Source: Sporolactobacillus laevolacticus DSM 442
GTDB taxonomy: Bacteria; Bacillota; Bacilli; Bacillales; Sporolactobacillaceae
DNA length: 64,000 nt
Assembly (NCBI RefSeq): GCF_000497245.1
Contig: NZ_AWTC01000010.1
Location: 1-64,000 of the forward strand
Direction of reading: 5' to 3'
Shown: one piece after another, positions 1 to 8,523 of the stretch
How the letters are laid out: the number at the start of each line of letters is the position of its first letter
How positions within the stretch are numbered: the first letter of the stretch is position 1
Program-made: the position numbers and the translations under genes
Notes under the pieces: generated by a model
Database searches by the model: none
The model's input: only the letters and a program-made list of their open reading frames with translations
What the model was told of the DNA's origin: nothing

Positions 1-53
1 CGATCGTCAAAATACAGACGATCAGCGACCTTTTTTGTGTCAATAGTCTCGAC

Positions 54-221
54 CTACCAAAAAAAACATGAGTTTTTCAGTGGCCTCCTCCAGCTCTTGC
101 CCTGATTCCACTCTTGAAAAGGACGGTACCCTAATTCTTCTAAAAACCATCCCCAGAAGTTTATGGATGCTTCTAGTTTAGAAACATTAATTTCAATATG
201 ATGAATAAGTCCCCGTGACAT
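54..221 (-). pseudogene. VOC (glyoxalase/bleomycin-resistance) family fragment
   Basis: About 55 residues beginning MSRGLIHHIEINVSKLEAS match the N-terminal beta-alpha-beta half-module of vicinal-oxygen-chelate proteins; 'HHIEINVS' carries the usual first metal-ligand His and 'FWGWFLEELGY' is typical of the small one-module members. After GKSW the family pattern is lost and the frame ends at a TAG, so only about a third of a normal 125-150 aa protein remains. The rest is not recognisable in the other frames out to the window edge. I infer a C-terminally truncated, probably non-functional gene. Confidence 0.55.
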
Positions 222-344
222 TAGATGGTCCTCCCTATTGAACATCAGTAATTGTATGAGCACTTCCATGGTAAGGAAGGGGTCATGGACTCAACCCTAT
301 GGTGCTGTATCGCTTGAACGAATAGGAGTAGATTTTTTTAAGCA

Positions 345-1751
345 TCACTGACGGTATTTGTTCATGTCCAAACACCTTTTTAGCTCTTCTACCCCTTCTA
401 TTATCTCTTCCTTGGTCAGACCGCCATAACCCATAATGATTTGCTGCTTGTGCATGCCTTTTTTCAGGGCATACTGCTCGACAGGATAAATGTGTACACC
501 CTTCTCCTTGATTTTGTTAACGATGTCGTCCGTAAAGGTAGCACCTGGAATGTCAACAACAAGGTGCATCCCTGCTGCCTTTCCGATAGTCTTAGCCTCT
601 TTAAAAGAAGACAAAACACACTTCTCGAGTATTTCTCTTTTTTTCCTATAGATCTTTTTCATTTTGCGAACATGGCGATCCAGATAGCCTTCTTCGATAA
701 ATCGGGATAGGACTAACTGATCAATCGAAGCGGTATGACGGTCGTGGAACCACTTTAAATTACGGAACGCTTCAACCAGATGAGCTGGAAGCACCGCGTA
801 GCCTACCCTGAGCGCCGGAGACAGAATTTTACTGAACGTGCCAACATAGATCACCCGCTCCGGATCAAGCCCTTGGATCGAGGGAACCGGTGCACCTTCG
901 TAGGTAAATTCACTATCATAGTCATCCTCAACAATGTAGTTATTCATTTTTCTCGCATATTCGATAAGCTGTACTCTTCTTTGAATCGATAAAATGCCTC
1001 CCATCGGGAACTGATGCGATGGAATGACAAATACAAAACCAAGTTTTTTCCCCTTAGGAAGGTGTTCCGGCAATATTCCATTTTCATCAACGGGTACGGG
1101 AAAAAGATCGGCTCCTGCATTAATAAAAATATTGCGCATTTCATCTGTTACAGGATCTTCGACAGCGATACTAATCCCATCTTTGATCAGCAATTCCGTT
1201 ATAAGGCGCAACGCCTGAGTAGCGCCTTGTGTAATCATGATCTGCTCCGGATCACAATGAACGCCTCTTACCCTTTGAAGATACTTGGCTAGTGTGATTC
1301 TGAGTTCTTCAATTCCGCCCGGCTCCCCATAGCCAAAAATACGGTCTGGCGCTTCTCCGCAAACTTCCTTGGTCAGCTGACCCCATTTTTTCCTTGGAAA
1401 CTGGTCAATCGCCGGATTACCACCCCGAAAATCAATGAGCTTTGGCTCAGAATCTGTCCGAAACATCCTTTGATCACGATGTACGTTGTTTTCGTGCAGC
1501 GGTAAAGAAGATCCTTTGGCGACAAATGTGCCTGATCTGGGTCTGACCTCTACGTAGCCCTCAGCAATCAGTCGATCATAGGCTTCCAATACAACATTTC
1601 GTGAGACACCAATTGTAGAAGAAAGGCCTCTAGAAGAATCCAGACGCTCCCCTTCTTTTAACTCCCGATTCAAGATGTCTCCACGAATCTGCTCATAGAT
1701 TTGCTGAGTCAGTGATGTCGTACTTTTTCGATTGAGATTGATATACAGCAT
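345..1751 (-). CDS. MocR-type (GntR/aminotransferase) transcriptional regulator
   Basis: 468 aa. Residues about 1-75 form a GntR winged helix (LTQQIYEQIRGDIL, GVSRNVVLEAYDRLIAEG), followed by a linker and a full fold-type I aminotransferase domain with the PLP Asp motif (VEDDYDSEF) and the PLP-lysine in GTFSKILSPALRVGY. MocR proteins are PLP-sensing activators/repressors that rarely act as enzymes. The ATG at 1751 is preferred because GGGTG lies six bases upstream; an in-frame TTG at 1769 has no ribosome site. It is divergent from an amino-acid racemase with a shared 110-bp promoter region containing an inverted repeat, so it probably controls the racemase. This fits MocR regulators of D-amino-acid metabolism, but the effector is unknown. 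Confidence 0.85.
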   Translation of the reverse strand: MLYINLNRKSTTSLTQQIYEQIRGDILNRELKEGERLDSSRGLSSTIGVSRNVVLEAYDRLIAEGYVEVRPRSGTFVAKGSSLPLHENNVHRDQRMFRTDSEPKLIDFRGGNPAIDQFPRKKWGQLTKEVCGEAPDRIFGYGEPGGIEELRITLAKYLQRVRGVHCDPEQIMITQGATQALRLITELLIKDGISIAVEDPVTDEMRNIFINAGADLFPVPVDENGILPEHLPKGKKLGFVFVIPSHQFPMGGILSIQRRVQLIEYARKMNNYIVEDDYDSEFTYEGAPVPSIQGLDPERVIYVGTFSKILSPALRVGYAVLPAHLVEAFRNLKWFHDRHTASIDQLVLSRFIEEGYLDRHVRKMKKIYRKKREILEKCVLSSFKEAKTIGKAAGMHLVVDIPGATFTDDIVNKIKEKGVHIYPVEQYALKKGMHKQQIIMGYGGLTKEEIIEGVEELKRCLDMNKYRQ

Positions 1752-1771
1752 TCCCATCACCCGATTCAAAA

Positions 1772-1818
1772 ACTGGTACTATAAAAGTTTTCAATTACTG
1801 TACCTGTTATAGACCAGT
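1772..1818. promoter_or_regulatory. inverted repeat, candidate MocR operator
   Basis: ACTGGTACTATAA at 1772-1784 faces GTTATAGACCAGT at 1806-1818, giving inverted ACTGGT half-sites with a shared CTATAA tail. The pair flanks the -35 and overlaps the -10 of the racemase promoter and lies just upstream of the regulator's start, as expected for an autoregulating divergent MocR protein. Confidence 0.5.
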
Positions 1819-1823
1819 ATACC
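1795..1823 (+). promoter_or_regulatory. sigma-A-like promoter for the racemase gene
   Basis: TTACTG (1795-1800) and TATACC (1818-1823) are separated by 17 bp. The start codon with AGGAGG (1847-1852) follows 38 bases later. Confidence 0.45.
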
Positions 1824-1861
1824 ATGCTACGATTTATAAAAATCAAGAGGAGGTTTTCTTA

Positions 1862-2563
1862 ATGAAAACAATCGGTCTGATCGGTGGATTAAGCTGGGAG
1901 TCAACGGCAGAATACTACCGCTACATTAACACAAGGGTACAAGAAGAACTGGGTGGCTTGCATTCGGCAAAATGCATAATGCACTCATTCGATTTTGAAG
2001 AGATTGCAGCGCTTCAAAGAGCAGGAGAATGGAGAAAAGCAACTGAGGTTATGATTCAAGCAGCTGTCACCCTTGAAAAAGCAGGTGCGGATGTTCTTGT
2101 CATTTGCACAAATACGATGCATAAGATGGCACCGGAAGTACAAGATGCCGTTTCCATTCCGCTGATTCACATTGCCGATGCAACGGCAAAATCGATCCAG
2201 AAACAAGGATTAACGAAAGTCGGCTTGCTGGGGACAAAATTTACCATGGAGCAAGACTTTTATAAAGACCGGTTGATGAAGTACGGTATTTCAACAATCA
2301 TTCCGGAAGAGGATGATCGTACGGTGATTCATGATGTTATTTTTGGGGAACTCTGTCAGGGTAACTATTCACAGGCCTCAAAAGAAAAGTATTTACAGAT
2401 CATTGATAAACTCCTCTCTAAAGGGGCGGAAGGTATCGTTCTCGGATGCACCGAGATTCCGCTGCTAATCAAACAGCAGGATTGCCAGGTTCCGGTATTT
2501 GATACAACCTACATTCACGCAACAGAAGTCGCCTCTTTTGCATTGGACAAGGTCAATAGTTAA
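1862..2563 (+). CDS. aspartate/glutamate racemase family protein
   Basis: 233 aa, a usual length for the cofactor-independent Asp/Glu racemase superfamily (YgeA/RacD-like). The N-terminus MKTIGLIGGLSWESTAEYY is the family signature. The two catalytic cysteines are visible in 'VICTNTMHKM' (about residue 82) and 'IVLGCTEIPLL' (about residue 194). It probably interconverts L- and D-amino acids in the cytoplasm; Asp or Glu is the usual substrate, but YgeA-like members can be broader. A strong AGGAGG precedes the ATG. The gene is monocistronic, divergent from the MocR regulator, and ends in a strong terminator. Confidence 0.85.
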   Translation: MKTIGLIGGLSWESTAEYYRYINTRVQEELGGLHSAKCIMHSFDFEEIAALQRAGEWRKATEVMIQAAVTLEKAGADVLVICTNTMHKMAPEVQDAVSIPLIHIADATAKSIQKQGLTKVGLLGTKFTMEQDFYKDRLMKYGISTIIPEEDDRTVIHDVIFGELCQGNYSQASKEKYLQIIDKLLSKGAEGIVLGCTEIPLLIKQQDCQVPVFDTTYIHATEVASFALDKVNS

Positions 2564-2610
2564 TTTAATACAAGATCCATTCATAAATCTTATTACAAAT
2601 TATTCCACTA

Positions 2611-2652
2611 ACAAATAAGGACTGGCAATTTATACTGCCAGTCCTTATTTGT
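2611..2652. terminator. bidirectional rho-independent terminator
   Basis: Perfect 17-bp stem, ACAAATAAGGACTGGCA against its complement, with an 8-nt loop. It lies between the convergent racemase and DJ-1/PfpI genes and is A/T-rich at both feet. Confidence 0.85.
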
Positions 2653-2718
2653 CTCAGTGTGAGGATTAATTATTAAAAGTTGATCAACGCGTTACTAAGT
2701 CGTGAACTAAATTTCAGA

Positions 2719-3315
2719 TCATAATTCTATATCATATTCCATTCGCTTAGCCGTTTGCTTTGAAACATCATTACTGTAGAGTCGAGAGATCAAATGAAAG
2801 GACATGTTAATGCCTGCTGATATTCCGCCAGAAGTGATGACGGAGCCTTCATCAACAAATTTGACATTACGTTGAACCGAGACTGAAGGAAATTGTTGCT
2901 CTAATCGATCTAAATCCATCCAATGGGTTGTTGCACGTTTTCCATCGAGAATCCCTGCCTCGGCTAGAAGAAATGCTCCCGTACAAACAGAAGTCATAAA
3001 TTCTGCTTTTGAACTTTGCTTTTTTATCCACTGAATGACATTAGGGTTATTAATTTCAATTTCTTCAGCACCATAACCGCCTGGAATAATAACGATGTCT
3101 AATGACGGATGTGATTCAAAGCTATAATCCGGTTTAACCATTAAACCATTTCGCGCTTTAATTATTTCACCATTTTCAGAAATGGTCTTGACAACAAACG
3201 GTTTGCTTTTAGAGTCAGTCAACGTTGTGAGAGAAAAAACTTCAAATGGTCCTGCAAAGTCCAAAACTTCTACTTCATTGAACAATAGGATACCAACCGT
3301 GCGTTGAGACGTCAT
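2719..3315 (-). CDS. DJ-1/PfpI family (GATase1-like) protein
   Basis: 198 aa single-domain class I glutamine-amidotransferase-like protein. The nucleophile-elbow Cys is in 'FMTSVCTGAFLLAEAGILDG' (about residue 96), followed by 'ATTHW', the pattern of isonitrile hydratase/InhA-like and AraC-sensor-like members. 'GILLFNEVEVLDFAGPFEVF' is the usual N-terminus. Exact chemistry (isonitrile hydratase, glyoxalase III, chaperone or ligand sensor) cannot be told from sequence. There is no HTH domain, so it is not one of the AraC-fused regulators. GGTGAT precedes the ATG. It appears monocistronic. Confidence 0.75.
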   Translation of the reverse strand: MTSQRTVGILLFNEVEVLDFAGPFEVFSLTTLTDSKSKPFVVKTISENGEIIKARNGLMVKPDYSFESHPSLDIVIIPGGYGAEEIEINNPNVIQWIKKQSSKAEFMTSVCTGAFLLAEAGILDGKRATTHWMDLDRLEQQFPSVSVQRNVKFVDEGSVITSGGISAGINMSFHLISRLYSNDVSKQTAKRMEYDIEL

Positions 3316-3449
3316 GTATTCATCACCTTTTATTATCGTTCATTTAATAATATCATTTCTTACTAGAAACGAGACTACAAAATCTTCTATCGTTGAAGGT
3401 GCCCCTGAATTTGGAAAATACTCCTGCTTGCTCTTCAACAAAGAATAAC

Positions 3450-3764
3450 TCACTTGATATAGGAACAGCAATAATCGGATAGCTCTACTGCAGTAATTTG
3501 AAATTTGGTGTGAGCGGGTATATCAAAGGTTTCCCCTTCTTCAATAGTCATCCACGCTTCGCTTTTAGGAAGCAGCACTTCAAGTTTTCCGGCTAACAGT
3601 TCCATGTGTTCTTTGTCTGCAGTTTCAAATTCATAGCGTCCAGGCATCATCACTCCCAGAGTTATCCTTTCTTCATTTGCAGAGATCACTGTTCGACTGG
3701 TTACTTTCCCATCAAAATATACATTCGCTTTTTTTACAACAGACACATTTGCAAGTGTATCCAC
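3450..3764 (-). CDS. ppnP: pyrimidine/purine nucleoside phosphorylase (PpnP/YaiE, DUF1255)
   Basis: About 104 aa from a GTG start at 3764, which has GAGG nine bases upstream; an ATG at 3785 lacks a ribosome site. The single beta-barrel cupin domain is clear: NVSVVKKANVYFDGKVTSRTV, ITLGVMMPGRYEF, EHMELLAGKLEVLLP and a terminal SDYCCSYI match the PpnP family (about 94 aa). The family phosphorolyses nucleosides to base plus ribose-1-phosphate with broad specificity. It is flanked by unrelated genes with no evident operon. Confidence 0.8.
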   Translation of the reverse strand: MDTLANVSVVKKANVYFDGKVTSRTVISANEERITLGVMMPGRYEFETADKEHMELLAGKLEVLLPKSEAWMTIEEGETFDIPAHTKFQITAVELSDYCCSYIK

Positions 3765-3841
3765 TTTAGATCGCCTCTTTTTCATTTTTTAAAGTTAATG
3801 AACTTCCCTAAGTTTCTATTGATTGATTAATTTGCAGAAAG

Positions 3842-4669
3842 CTACATAGTGAGATTGATCAAGTGGCCAATCTCCTTAGATATTTCCTGACTCCGATTCA
3901 TTCCTCTTCTTAATGCTGTGATAAATAACTCGCCATCCTTTAGGCTATTAATAATTGCTTCTGTAACGCCGCCTTCTGTGACCATTTTCGCTATATATTC
4001 ATTTTTTTCTCTTTCTCTTTCTGTAGCCAAAACGGGTATAACTCCTTTTGACCACGTATAAAGTTCTAAAAACCACGCGTAGTCCTTTTCCAGTTCATTT
4101 ACAGCGTCATGTATATTTTTGTCATTGTCTTCTTGCAATAATGCCGCCGGCAGGCAAACACCTGCTGTAAACATGTTTAGATCATTTTCATTCGAAAGTT
4201 TAAATAGTGTCAAACTCATTTGACTTATAAGATTGCTAACAAAACGATTATAAGGATAGATTGCAGCAACTCCTTTTTCTGAAACAAGGGTATCCGGACC
4301 GCTAACCATCATTCTAAAAGTTTCTCTATTGAAGATCTTTTTTAACATTTGGGTCGTTAATCCAGCCACACAAGAGATAATTCGTATATTTTTTGATACT
4401 GGTATATTCTTCAAGTGAATAACATCCTGCGGTCTGACGGTAATAAAAATAAGGTCTACCTCAGTAAATATTTGCTCATTCTCTGAAATACAGCTGGCAA
4501 GTCCAAGTTTTTCAAGGTGTTTATATGTTGCTGGATTTCCTCTGTATGAAATAAAAATGTTATGCTTAGAAAAGCCGTGATTAATTAGCGATTCCGTAAT
4601 CGCTTGTCCTAAATGGCCGCATCCGACGATACCGATCTTACTATTTTTTAGGTCATATAAATAATTCAT
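3842..4669 (-). CDS. ProC-like NAD(P)-binding reductase
   Basis: 275 aa, the length of pyrroline-5-carboxylate reductases. A Rossmann motif (KIGIVGCGHLGQAITESLI) opens the protein, and 'VTEGGVTEAIINSL' near the C-terminus corresponds to the ProC 'GGTT' loop. Similarity is weak elsewhere: the usual helix-rich dimerisation domain carries unusual inserts, so proline synthesis should not be assumed. The ATG at 4669 has AAGGTGG eight bases upstream. It lies 46 bp downstream of a TrmB-family gene on the same strand, so the two are probably co-transcribed and functionally linked. Confidence 0.6.
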   Translation of the reverse strand: MNYLYDLKNSKIGIVGCGHLGQAITESLINHGFSKHNIFISYRGNPATYKHLEKLGLASCISENEQIFTEVDLIFITVRPQDVIHLKNIPVSKNIRIISCVAGLTTQMLKKIFNRETFRMMVSGPDTLVSEKGVAAIYPYNRFVSNLISQMSLTLFKLSNENDLNMFTAGVCLPAALLQEDNDKNIHDAVNELEKDYAWFLELYTWSKGVIPVLATEREREKNEYIAKMVTEGGVTEAIINSLKDGELFITALRRGMNRSQEISKEIGHLINLTM

Positions 4670-4715
4670 CTCTGATTCCACCTTCTTTCTCATTTGGTTA
4701 TAAACCTTTGTACGC

Positions 4716-5513
4716 CTAACGATTTTGGATGAGATAGGCTAACATTTCATTGCTCTCACACAAACTTCTAAATTTTTCATAACCTAAGGCATCCACTAGG
4801 ACTTTGCCCCAAATATCGTGTTTCATATACTCTTTGGCTGTAAGAACAACGCTTGGCGCATTGGTCCATATTCCGGTTGTCTCTTTATTTCCATTTATTT
4901 CGCTGATCACGACTTCCGTTGTATCACCCGCTACAACGGTTAGTCTCTTTCCGAGACGTTTTTTTGAAGTTAAGCCACAGGATTTAAGATTTATCATTCC
5001 GCAGTCAACTAAGTCACAGTCTCCAAATACTCCACCAATAACTCTAATTCCTCGATTTTTTGCCGTAATCACGTGCTCTTCTAATAGGGCAGCTTCCTCT
5101 GGCCATAGGGAAAGGAGAAGCAGTTCGGAAACATTTTTCATCACATCGATCATCTTATCGATCACTATCTCATAGCCTGACAAGTTCCATGTTATGTCGA
5201 TGTTCGGTATCGGCTGAACCTGAGTTAACTGCCCTTCTAAATCGTCAACCGTTGTTATAAATTCATTTTTTATTGAACTTAAAAGGGCTTTAGGATCTTT
5301 GGGATAATAATATACAGGTTCTGAAGCGCTGGAAATAACCATCCCCTTATTTTTCAGGCTTGTTAAGGTTTCATATATTTTTGCCGTTGGAATTTTAGCA
5401 ATTTTACTCACCTCATAACCAATTGCTGGGTGCTTCTGTAATAGAGCATAATACGCCTTCGCTTCGTAAGAGGAAAATCCAACCTGAGTCAGCTTAAAGA
5501 TAATATCGTTCAC
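4716..5513 (-). CDS. TrmB family transcriptional regulator
   Basis: 265 aa. The N-terminal winged helix (LTQVGFSSYEAKAYYALLQKHP ... IPTAKIYETLTSLKNKGMV) is the classic TrmB domain, followed by a short coiled linker and the phospholipase-D-like ligand domain (ELLLLSLWPEEAALLEEHV). TrmB proteins are sugar- or metabolite-responsive repressors, mostly archaeal, with a scatter in Bacillota. A GTG start at 5513 follows a GGGGG run. It precedes the ProC-like gene, suggesting control of its own two-gene unit, and is divergent from the 5.7-kb reductase. Confidence 0.8.
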   Translation of the reverse strand: MNDIIFKLTQVGFSSYEAKAYYALLQKHPAIGYEVSKIAKIPTAKIYETLTSLKNKGMVISSASEPVYYYPKDPKALLSSIKNEFITTVDDLEGQLTQVQPIPNIDITWNLSGYEIVIDKMIDVMKNVSELLLLSLWPEEAALLEEHVITAKNRGIRVIGGVFGDCDLVDCGMINLKSCGLTSKKRLGKRLTVVAGDTTEVVISEINGNKETTGIWTNAPSVVLTAKEYMKHDIWGKVLVDALGYEKFRSLCESNEMLAYLIQNR

Positions 5514-5701
5514 CCTTGCACCCCCTTCTCATTTAATAGCTATATACTACTATGGGGGTAAGAACTCAGCAATAACTACTCAAGTGGGGTATATGAAAAA
5601 AATTTAAAGTGACGATCCAAACCATCAAGTCATGTTGTTAGACGTGAACAATAGTGAATGCTACACTGAAGCTGAATAAAGAAGGGAGAGAGTCATTGAC
5701 C

Positions 5702-6334
5702 ATGAAAATTGGATTTATCGGCAGTGGAAATATCGGACAAGTTGTTGCGGCAAGCGCCATTCAAGCAGGCTATTCCGTTGTAATGTCAAATTCACGCGGA
5801 CCTGAAACACTGACTGAACTTGTAAAGAAGCTGGGACCACAGGCCGAAGCAGCTACTGCAGAACAGGCGGCACGTGAAGGCGACATTGTGGTCGTGACCG
5901 TGCCATTGTACGCACTTTCTCAACTTCCCGACTTTGATCTAGATGGAAAGACCATCATCGATACGATGAACTATTACCCTCAGCGGGACGGACAGATTGC
6001 CGCTCTAGATAATGGATCGACGACAACGAGCGAACTCACGGCTGAGCACTTTCCGAACGCTCATGTTGTTAAAGCGTTTAATTCAATCTATGCAGCAGAC
6101 ATCAAAACTACAGCAAAGCCAAAAGGAGATCCAGAACGCAGGACGCTTCCCATTGCCGGTGATGATGCCACGGCAAAGAAAATCGTCACCGAACTAATTG
6201 AATCTATTGGTTTTGATGTCTATGATGCAGGTCCCTTGCATGAAGGATTTCGTTTTCAGAATGGCACACCGGCCTATTGCGCACGCGTCAATCGAAGCGA
6301 TTTGATTCAATTATTAAACCAAGCAAAAGAATGA
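5702..6334 (+). CDS. F420-dependent-NADP-reductase-like NAD(P)-binding protein
   Basis: About 210 aa. The start MKIGFIGSGNIGQVVAASAIQAGYSVVMSNSRGPETL gives a GxGxxG Rossmann motif with a downstream S/R pocket that suggests NADP. 'HVVKAFNSIYA' and 'LPIAGDDATAKKIVTELIESIGFD' are typical of the NADPH-dependent F420 reductase/YwnB-like group, which in Bacillales use substrates other than F420. GGGAGAG lies 7-8 bases before an in-frame TTG at 5696 and 13 before the ATG, so translation may begin two codons earlier. Substrate unknown; flavin or quinone reduction and oxidoreductase roles are all possible. Confidence 0.7.
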   Translation: MKIGFIGSGNIGQVVAASAIQAGYSVVMSNSRGPETLTELVKKLGPQAEAATAEQAAREGDIVVVTVPLYALSQLPDFDLDGKTIIDTMNYYPQRDGQIAALDNGSTTTSELTAEHFPNAHVVKAFNSIYAADIKTTAKPKGDPERRTLPIAGDDATAKKIVTELIESIGFDVYDAGPLHEGFRFQNGTPAYCARVNRSDLIQLLNQAKE

Positions 6335-6370
6335 TGTTTGAGTATTCCAATCAAATATAAGTACGCTCTA

Positions 6371-6416
6371 AAAAAGGTGAACACTTCAGATTAATATCTG
6401 AGATGTTCACCTTTTT
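6371..6416. terminator. bidirectional terminator
   Basis: AAAAAGGTGAACA / TGTTCACCTTTTT outer stem with a second internal stem TCAGAT/ATCTGA; T-tracts on both strands. It separates the reductase gene from the convergent M23 peptidase gene. Confidence 0.8.
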
Positions 6417-6464
6417 ATTTATAAATTTTTTTCATGTTCATCATCACTGTACGGGATCACGTCA

Positions 6465-7631
6465 TTATCGAATAAAGTTTCCCGGATTCACCGCGCCTTT
6501 ATGAGGCGCCGGAGTCCATGGACCTTCATAGAGTTCAAAGTGCAAGTGAGAGCCGAATGATTCGCCCGTATTCCCCATCCCGCCAATCTCTTGTCCTTGA
6601 GTCACGCGTTCGCCGGCAGATACATTGTAAGCGTTCAGATGAGCATAGACAGACGTATATAATTTTCCTTCAATTTGATGGGACACCATCACCGTATTTC
6701 CATAACTTGAGGATCGATACGCTCTGAACACCACTCCGTCAGCTGCTGCCATGACCGGCGTTCCCTCATTGTTCGCTATATCAATTCCTGGATGGAAGCT
6801 ATTGTCAAATGAGCGGTAACCAAATCCAGATGAAATATACCCTTGAGCCGGATTAATAACTATTGACTTGCTGAAAGACAGCTTTTTATATTCCGGTGAC
6901 GCTGCATTACTCTTTAGTGCACGCTTTTGATCTAGTGCCACTTCCCTCTCTTCCTTTTCACCCATGATCTGTTCTTTAATTTTCGACGCTTCTTTTCTGA
7001 GCAGCGTTAATTCACTTTGCTGGTTCTTCTTTTCCTTAAGAAGATCCGATTCCAAATTTTTCAAATCTGCCAGATTGCGCTTCATCAGCTTCAGTTCGTC
7101 CTGAAGTGCCTTTTCTTTAGTGACTTGTTCTTTCTTATCATTTTCCTGAGCAGTCAAAATTTTATTATCCGTCTCAGTGATCGTTTTCAAAGCAAACAAT
7201 CGATCCAGAAAGTTTCTGAAGCTCTCCGCACCCAGAAGAACATCAAGATAATTGATTGTCCCGCCATTTATGTATATAGAACGAATACGTTTTTTTAATA
7301 ATCCATCTCTAACCTTGATCTGTGCCCTGAGCCTTTTAATCCGATCCTTCATTAGTTCTGATTTGATTTGGCTGTTTGTAATTGCCGATTGTCTTTCAGC
7401 TGCACGTTTCTGTATTTTTTCAATCTGCCTTCCAGATGCTTTAATTTTTTTAATGGTGACATCCTGCCGGCTATTATTCTTTGACAACTGTTTTACAGAG
7501 GATGAATTCTGATCGCGTTTGACCCCTGCTTGTTTAACCAACGCAGCATTAGCGTAGTTTTCCGTGTAACCTGTCGTCAGTAAGACTGCCATGCCAAAAA
7601 CCATTGCTGAACGTAAATACCTTTTATTCAC
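6465..7631 (-). CDS. secreted coiled-coil M23 family peptidoglycan endopeptidase
   Basis: 388 aa. A signal peptide (RYLRSAMVFGMAVLLTTGYTE), then a long coiled coil (about 50-245) rich in K/E/Q heptads, then a C-terminal LytM/M23 domain with Zn ligands in 'FHPGIDI' and 'SHLHFELY' and a further His in 'YAHL'. The architecture is that of EnvC/PcsB-like murein hydrolases, which cleave peptide cross-bridges or activate amidases at division or growth sites. The GTG at 7631 has AGGGG upstream; an ATG at 7655 lacks one. It ends at the shared 6.37-kb terminator. Confidence 0.85.
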   Translation of the reverse strand: MNKRYLRSAMVFGMAVLLTTGYTENYANAALVKQAGVKRDQNSSSVKQLSKNNSRQDVTIKKIKASGRQIEKIQKRAAERQSAITNSQIKSELMKDRIKRLRAQIKVRDGLLKKRIRSIYINGGTINYLDVLLGAESFRNFLDRLFALKTITETDNKILTAQENDKKEQVTKEKALQDELKLMKRNLADLKNLESDLLKEKKNQQSELTLLRKEASKIKEQIMGEKEEREVALDQKRALKSNAASPEYKKLSFSKSIVINPAQGYISSGFGYRSFDNSFHPGIDIANNEGTPVMAAADGVVFRAYRSSSYGNTVMVSHQIEGKLYTSVYAHLNAYNVSAGERVTQGQEIGGMGNTGESFGSHLHFELYEGPWTPAPHKGAVNPGNFIR

Positions 7632-7655
7632 TATTATCTTTCCCCTTTTATGCAT

Positions 7656-7842
7656 CTTCTCTTTTTTTGAGTATTAAGGTGAAAGACCCCCGCAGATTTG
7701 TTAACATCATATCAATCTTATATGACAATTTTCGACACATTAGGATAACAATGATGTTTCAAAATTTGTGGTTATATTTGGATGAATCGGTTCTCATCTC
7801 TTGCTGTTTTTTTATGTGTATTAATAGTGAAATACTTATGAA
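7656..7842. other. intergenic region upstream of the M23 gene
   Basis: AT-rich stretch between the M23 gene and the terminator of the small copper-locus genes. It should hold the M23 promoter on the minus strand, but no pair of hexamers stands out, and nothing coding is convincing. Confidence 0.3.
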
Positions 7843-7879
7843 ATAGAGACGAAAAACCCAATCGAGTTTTCGTCTCTAT
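7843..7879 (-). terminator. terminator of the small-protein/two-component operon
   Basis: ATAGAGACGAAAA pairs with TTTTCGTCTCTAT around an 11-nt loop. It lies 37 bases beyond the stop of the last minus-strand gene of the copper locus. Confidence 0.75.
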
Positions 7880-7915
7880 AAAAAGCAGTCATTAGAATCT
7901 TTACTTTTTTGCAGA

Positions 7916-8197
7916 TCAATGATGACGTCCATTACCCTTTTTCATCATAGCCGGCATCATGAGTAGATGCATTAACGGGCAAATGAGTACGGCAGCAAGT
8001 ATGAGCAAGCTGTTTGATCCTGAAAATCCGCCTGTGAAGAACAGACCGACAATCACGGCTATTGGGATAATAAGACATACAGCCATCATAAAATTATGGT
8101 TGGGCTGATGTTTTCCATGGGCATTATGGTTTTCATTTTCGTGATTATGATTCTTATTTATCTGATTGTTATGATCATGGTTTCCGCAGCAATTCAT
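7916..8197 (-). CDS. His-rich small membrane protein with CPLM motif (DUF2933-like)
   Basis: 93 aa. Residues 1-35 are dense in His and Asn (HDHNNQINKNHNHENEN...), typical of a soft-metal-binding tail. Two hydrophobic segments follow (about 38-57 and 64-82), the second ending in CPLMHLLMMPAMM. The Cys-Pro-x-Met plus Met cluster suggests Cu(I) or Ag(I) coordination. It is the last gene of a unit behind a copper-type two-component system. Function not established; I infer copper binding or trafficking. Confidence 0.55.
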   Translation of the reverse strand: MNCCGNHDHNNQINKNHNHENENHNAHGKHQPNHNFMMAVCLIIPIAVIVGLFFTGGFSGSNSLLILAAVLICPLMHLLMMPAMMKKGNGRHH

Positions 8198-8221
8198 GAA
8201 TCATTCCTCCTTATCTTTGTC

Positions 8222-8410
8222 CTATTTACTTTTAAGCTGCTGAAGTTCTTCGCGTAGGAGATCATTCTGTTCCTTCAATGCGCTTAGTTCATTCGAAACT
8301 TTTTGGTGATCCGAGCGATCCTTTTGCGAATGCCCGCCTTTCATCATCAATAACATCATTGGAAGCATCATAAGCGGACAGGCGAGCAGCGCTAGCCAAC
8401 TTAAATCCAT
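8222..8410 (-). CDS. small membrane protein with CPLM motif and coiled-coil tail
   Basis: 62 aa from an ATG at 8410 preceded by GAGGAGG; longer in-frame starts lack a site. One transmembrane segment carries ACPLMMLPMMLLMMK, then a charged heptad tail (ELSALKEQNDLLREELQQL) likely to form a coiled coil in the cytoplasm. The DUF2933-like CPxM segment is shared with both neighbours, so the three look like divergent paralogues in a metal-response operon. Precise role unknown. Confidence 0.6.
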   Translation of the reverse strand: MDLSWLALLACPLMMLPMMLLMMKGGHSQKDRSDHQKVSNELSALKEQNDLLREELQQLKSK

Positions 8411-8523
8411 AGGTTTGTTCCTCCTCTCTTCCTTTACTAAGGATTGTAGACAAGAATTGTGTGGAATCTGTGTGGAAACCATGTAGATTAAAATTAGTTA
8501 TGAAAATCATAAAAGCTTGAAGC

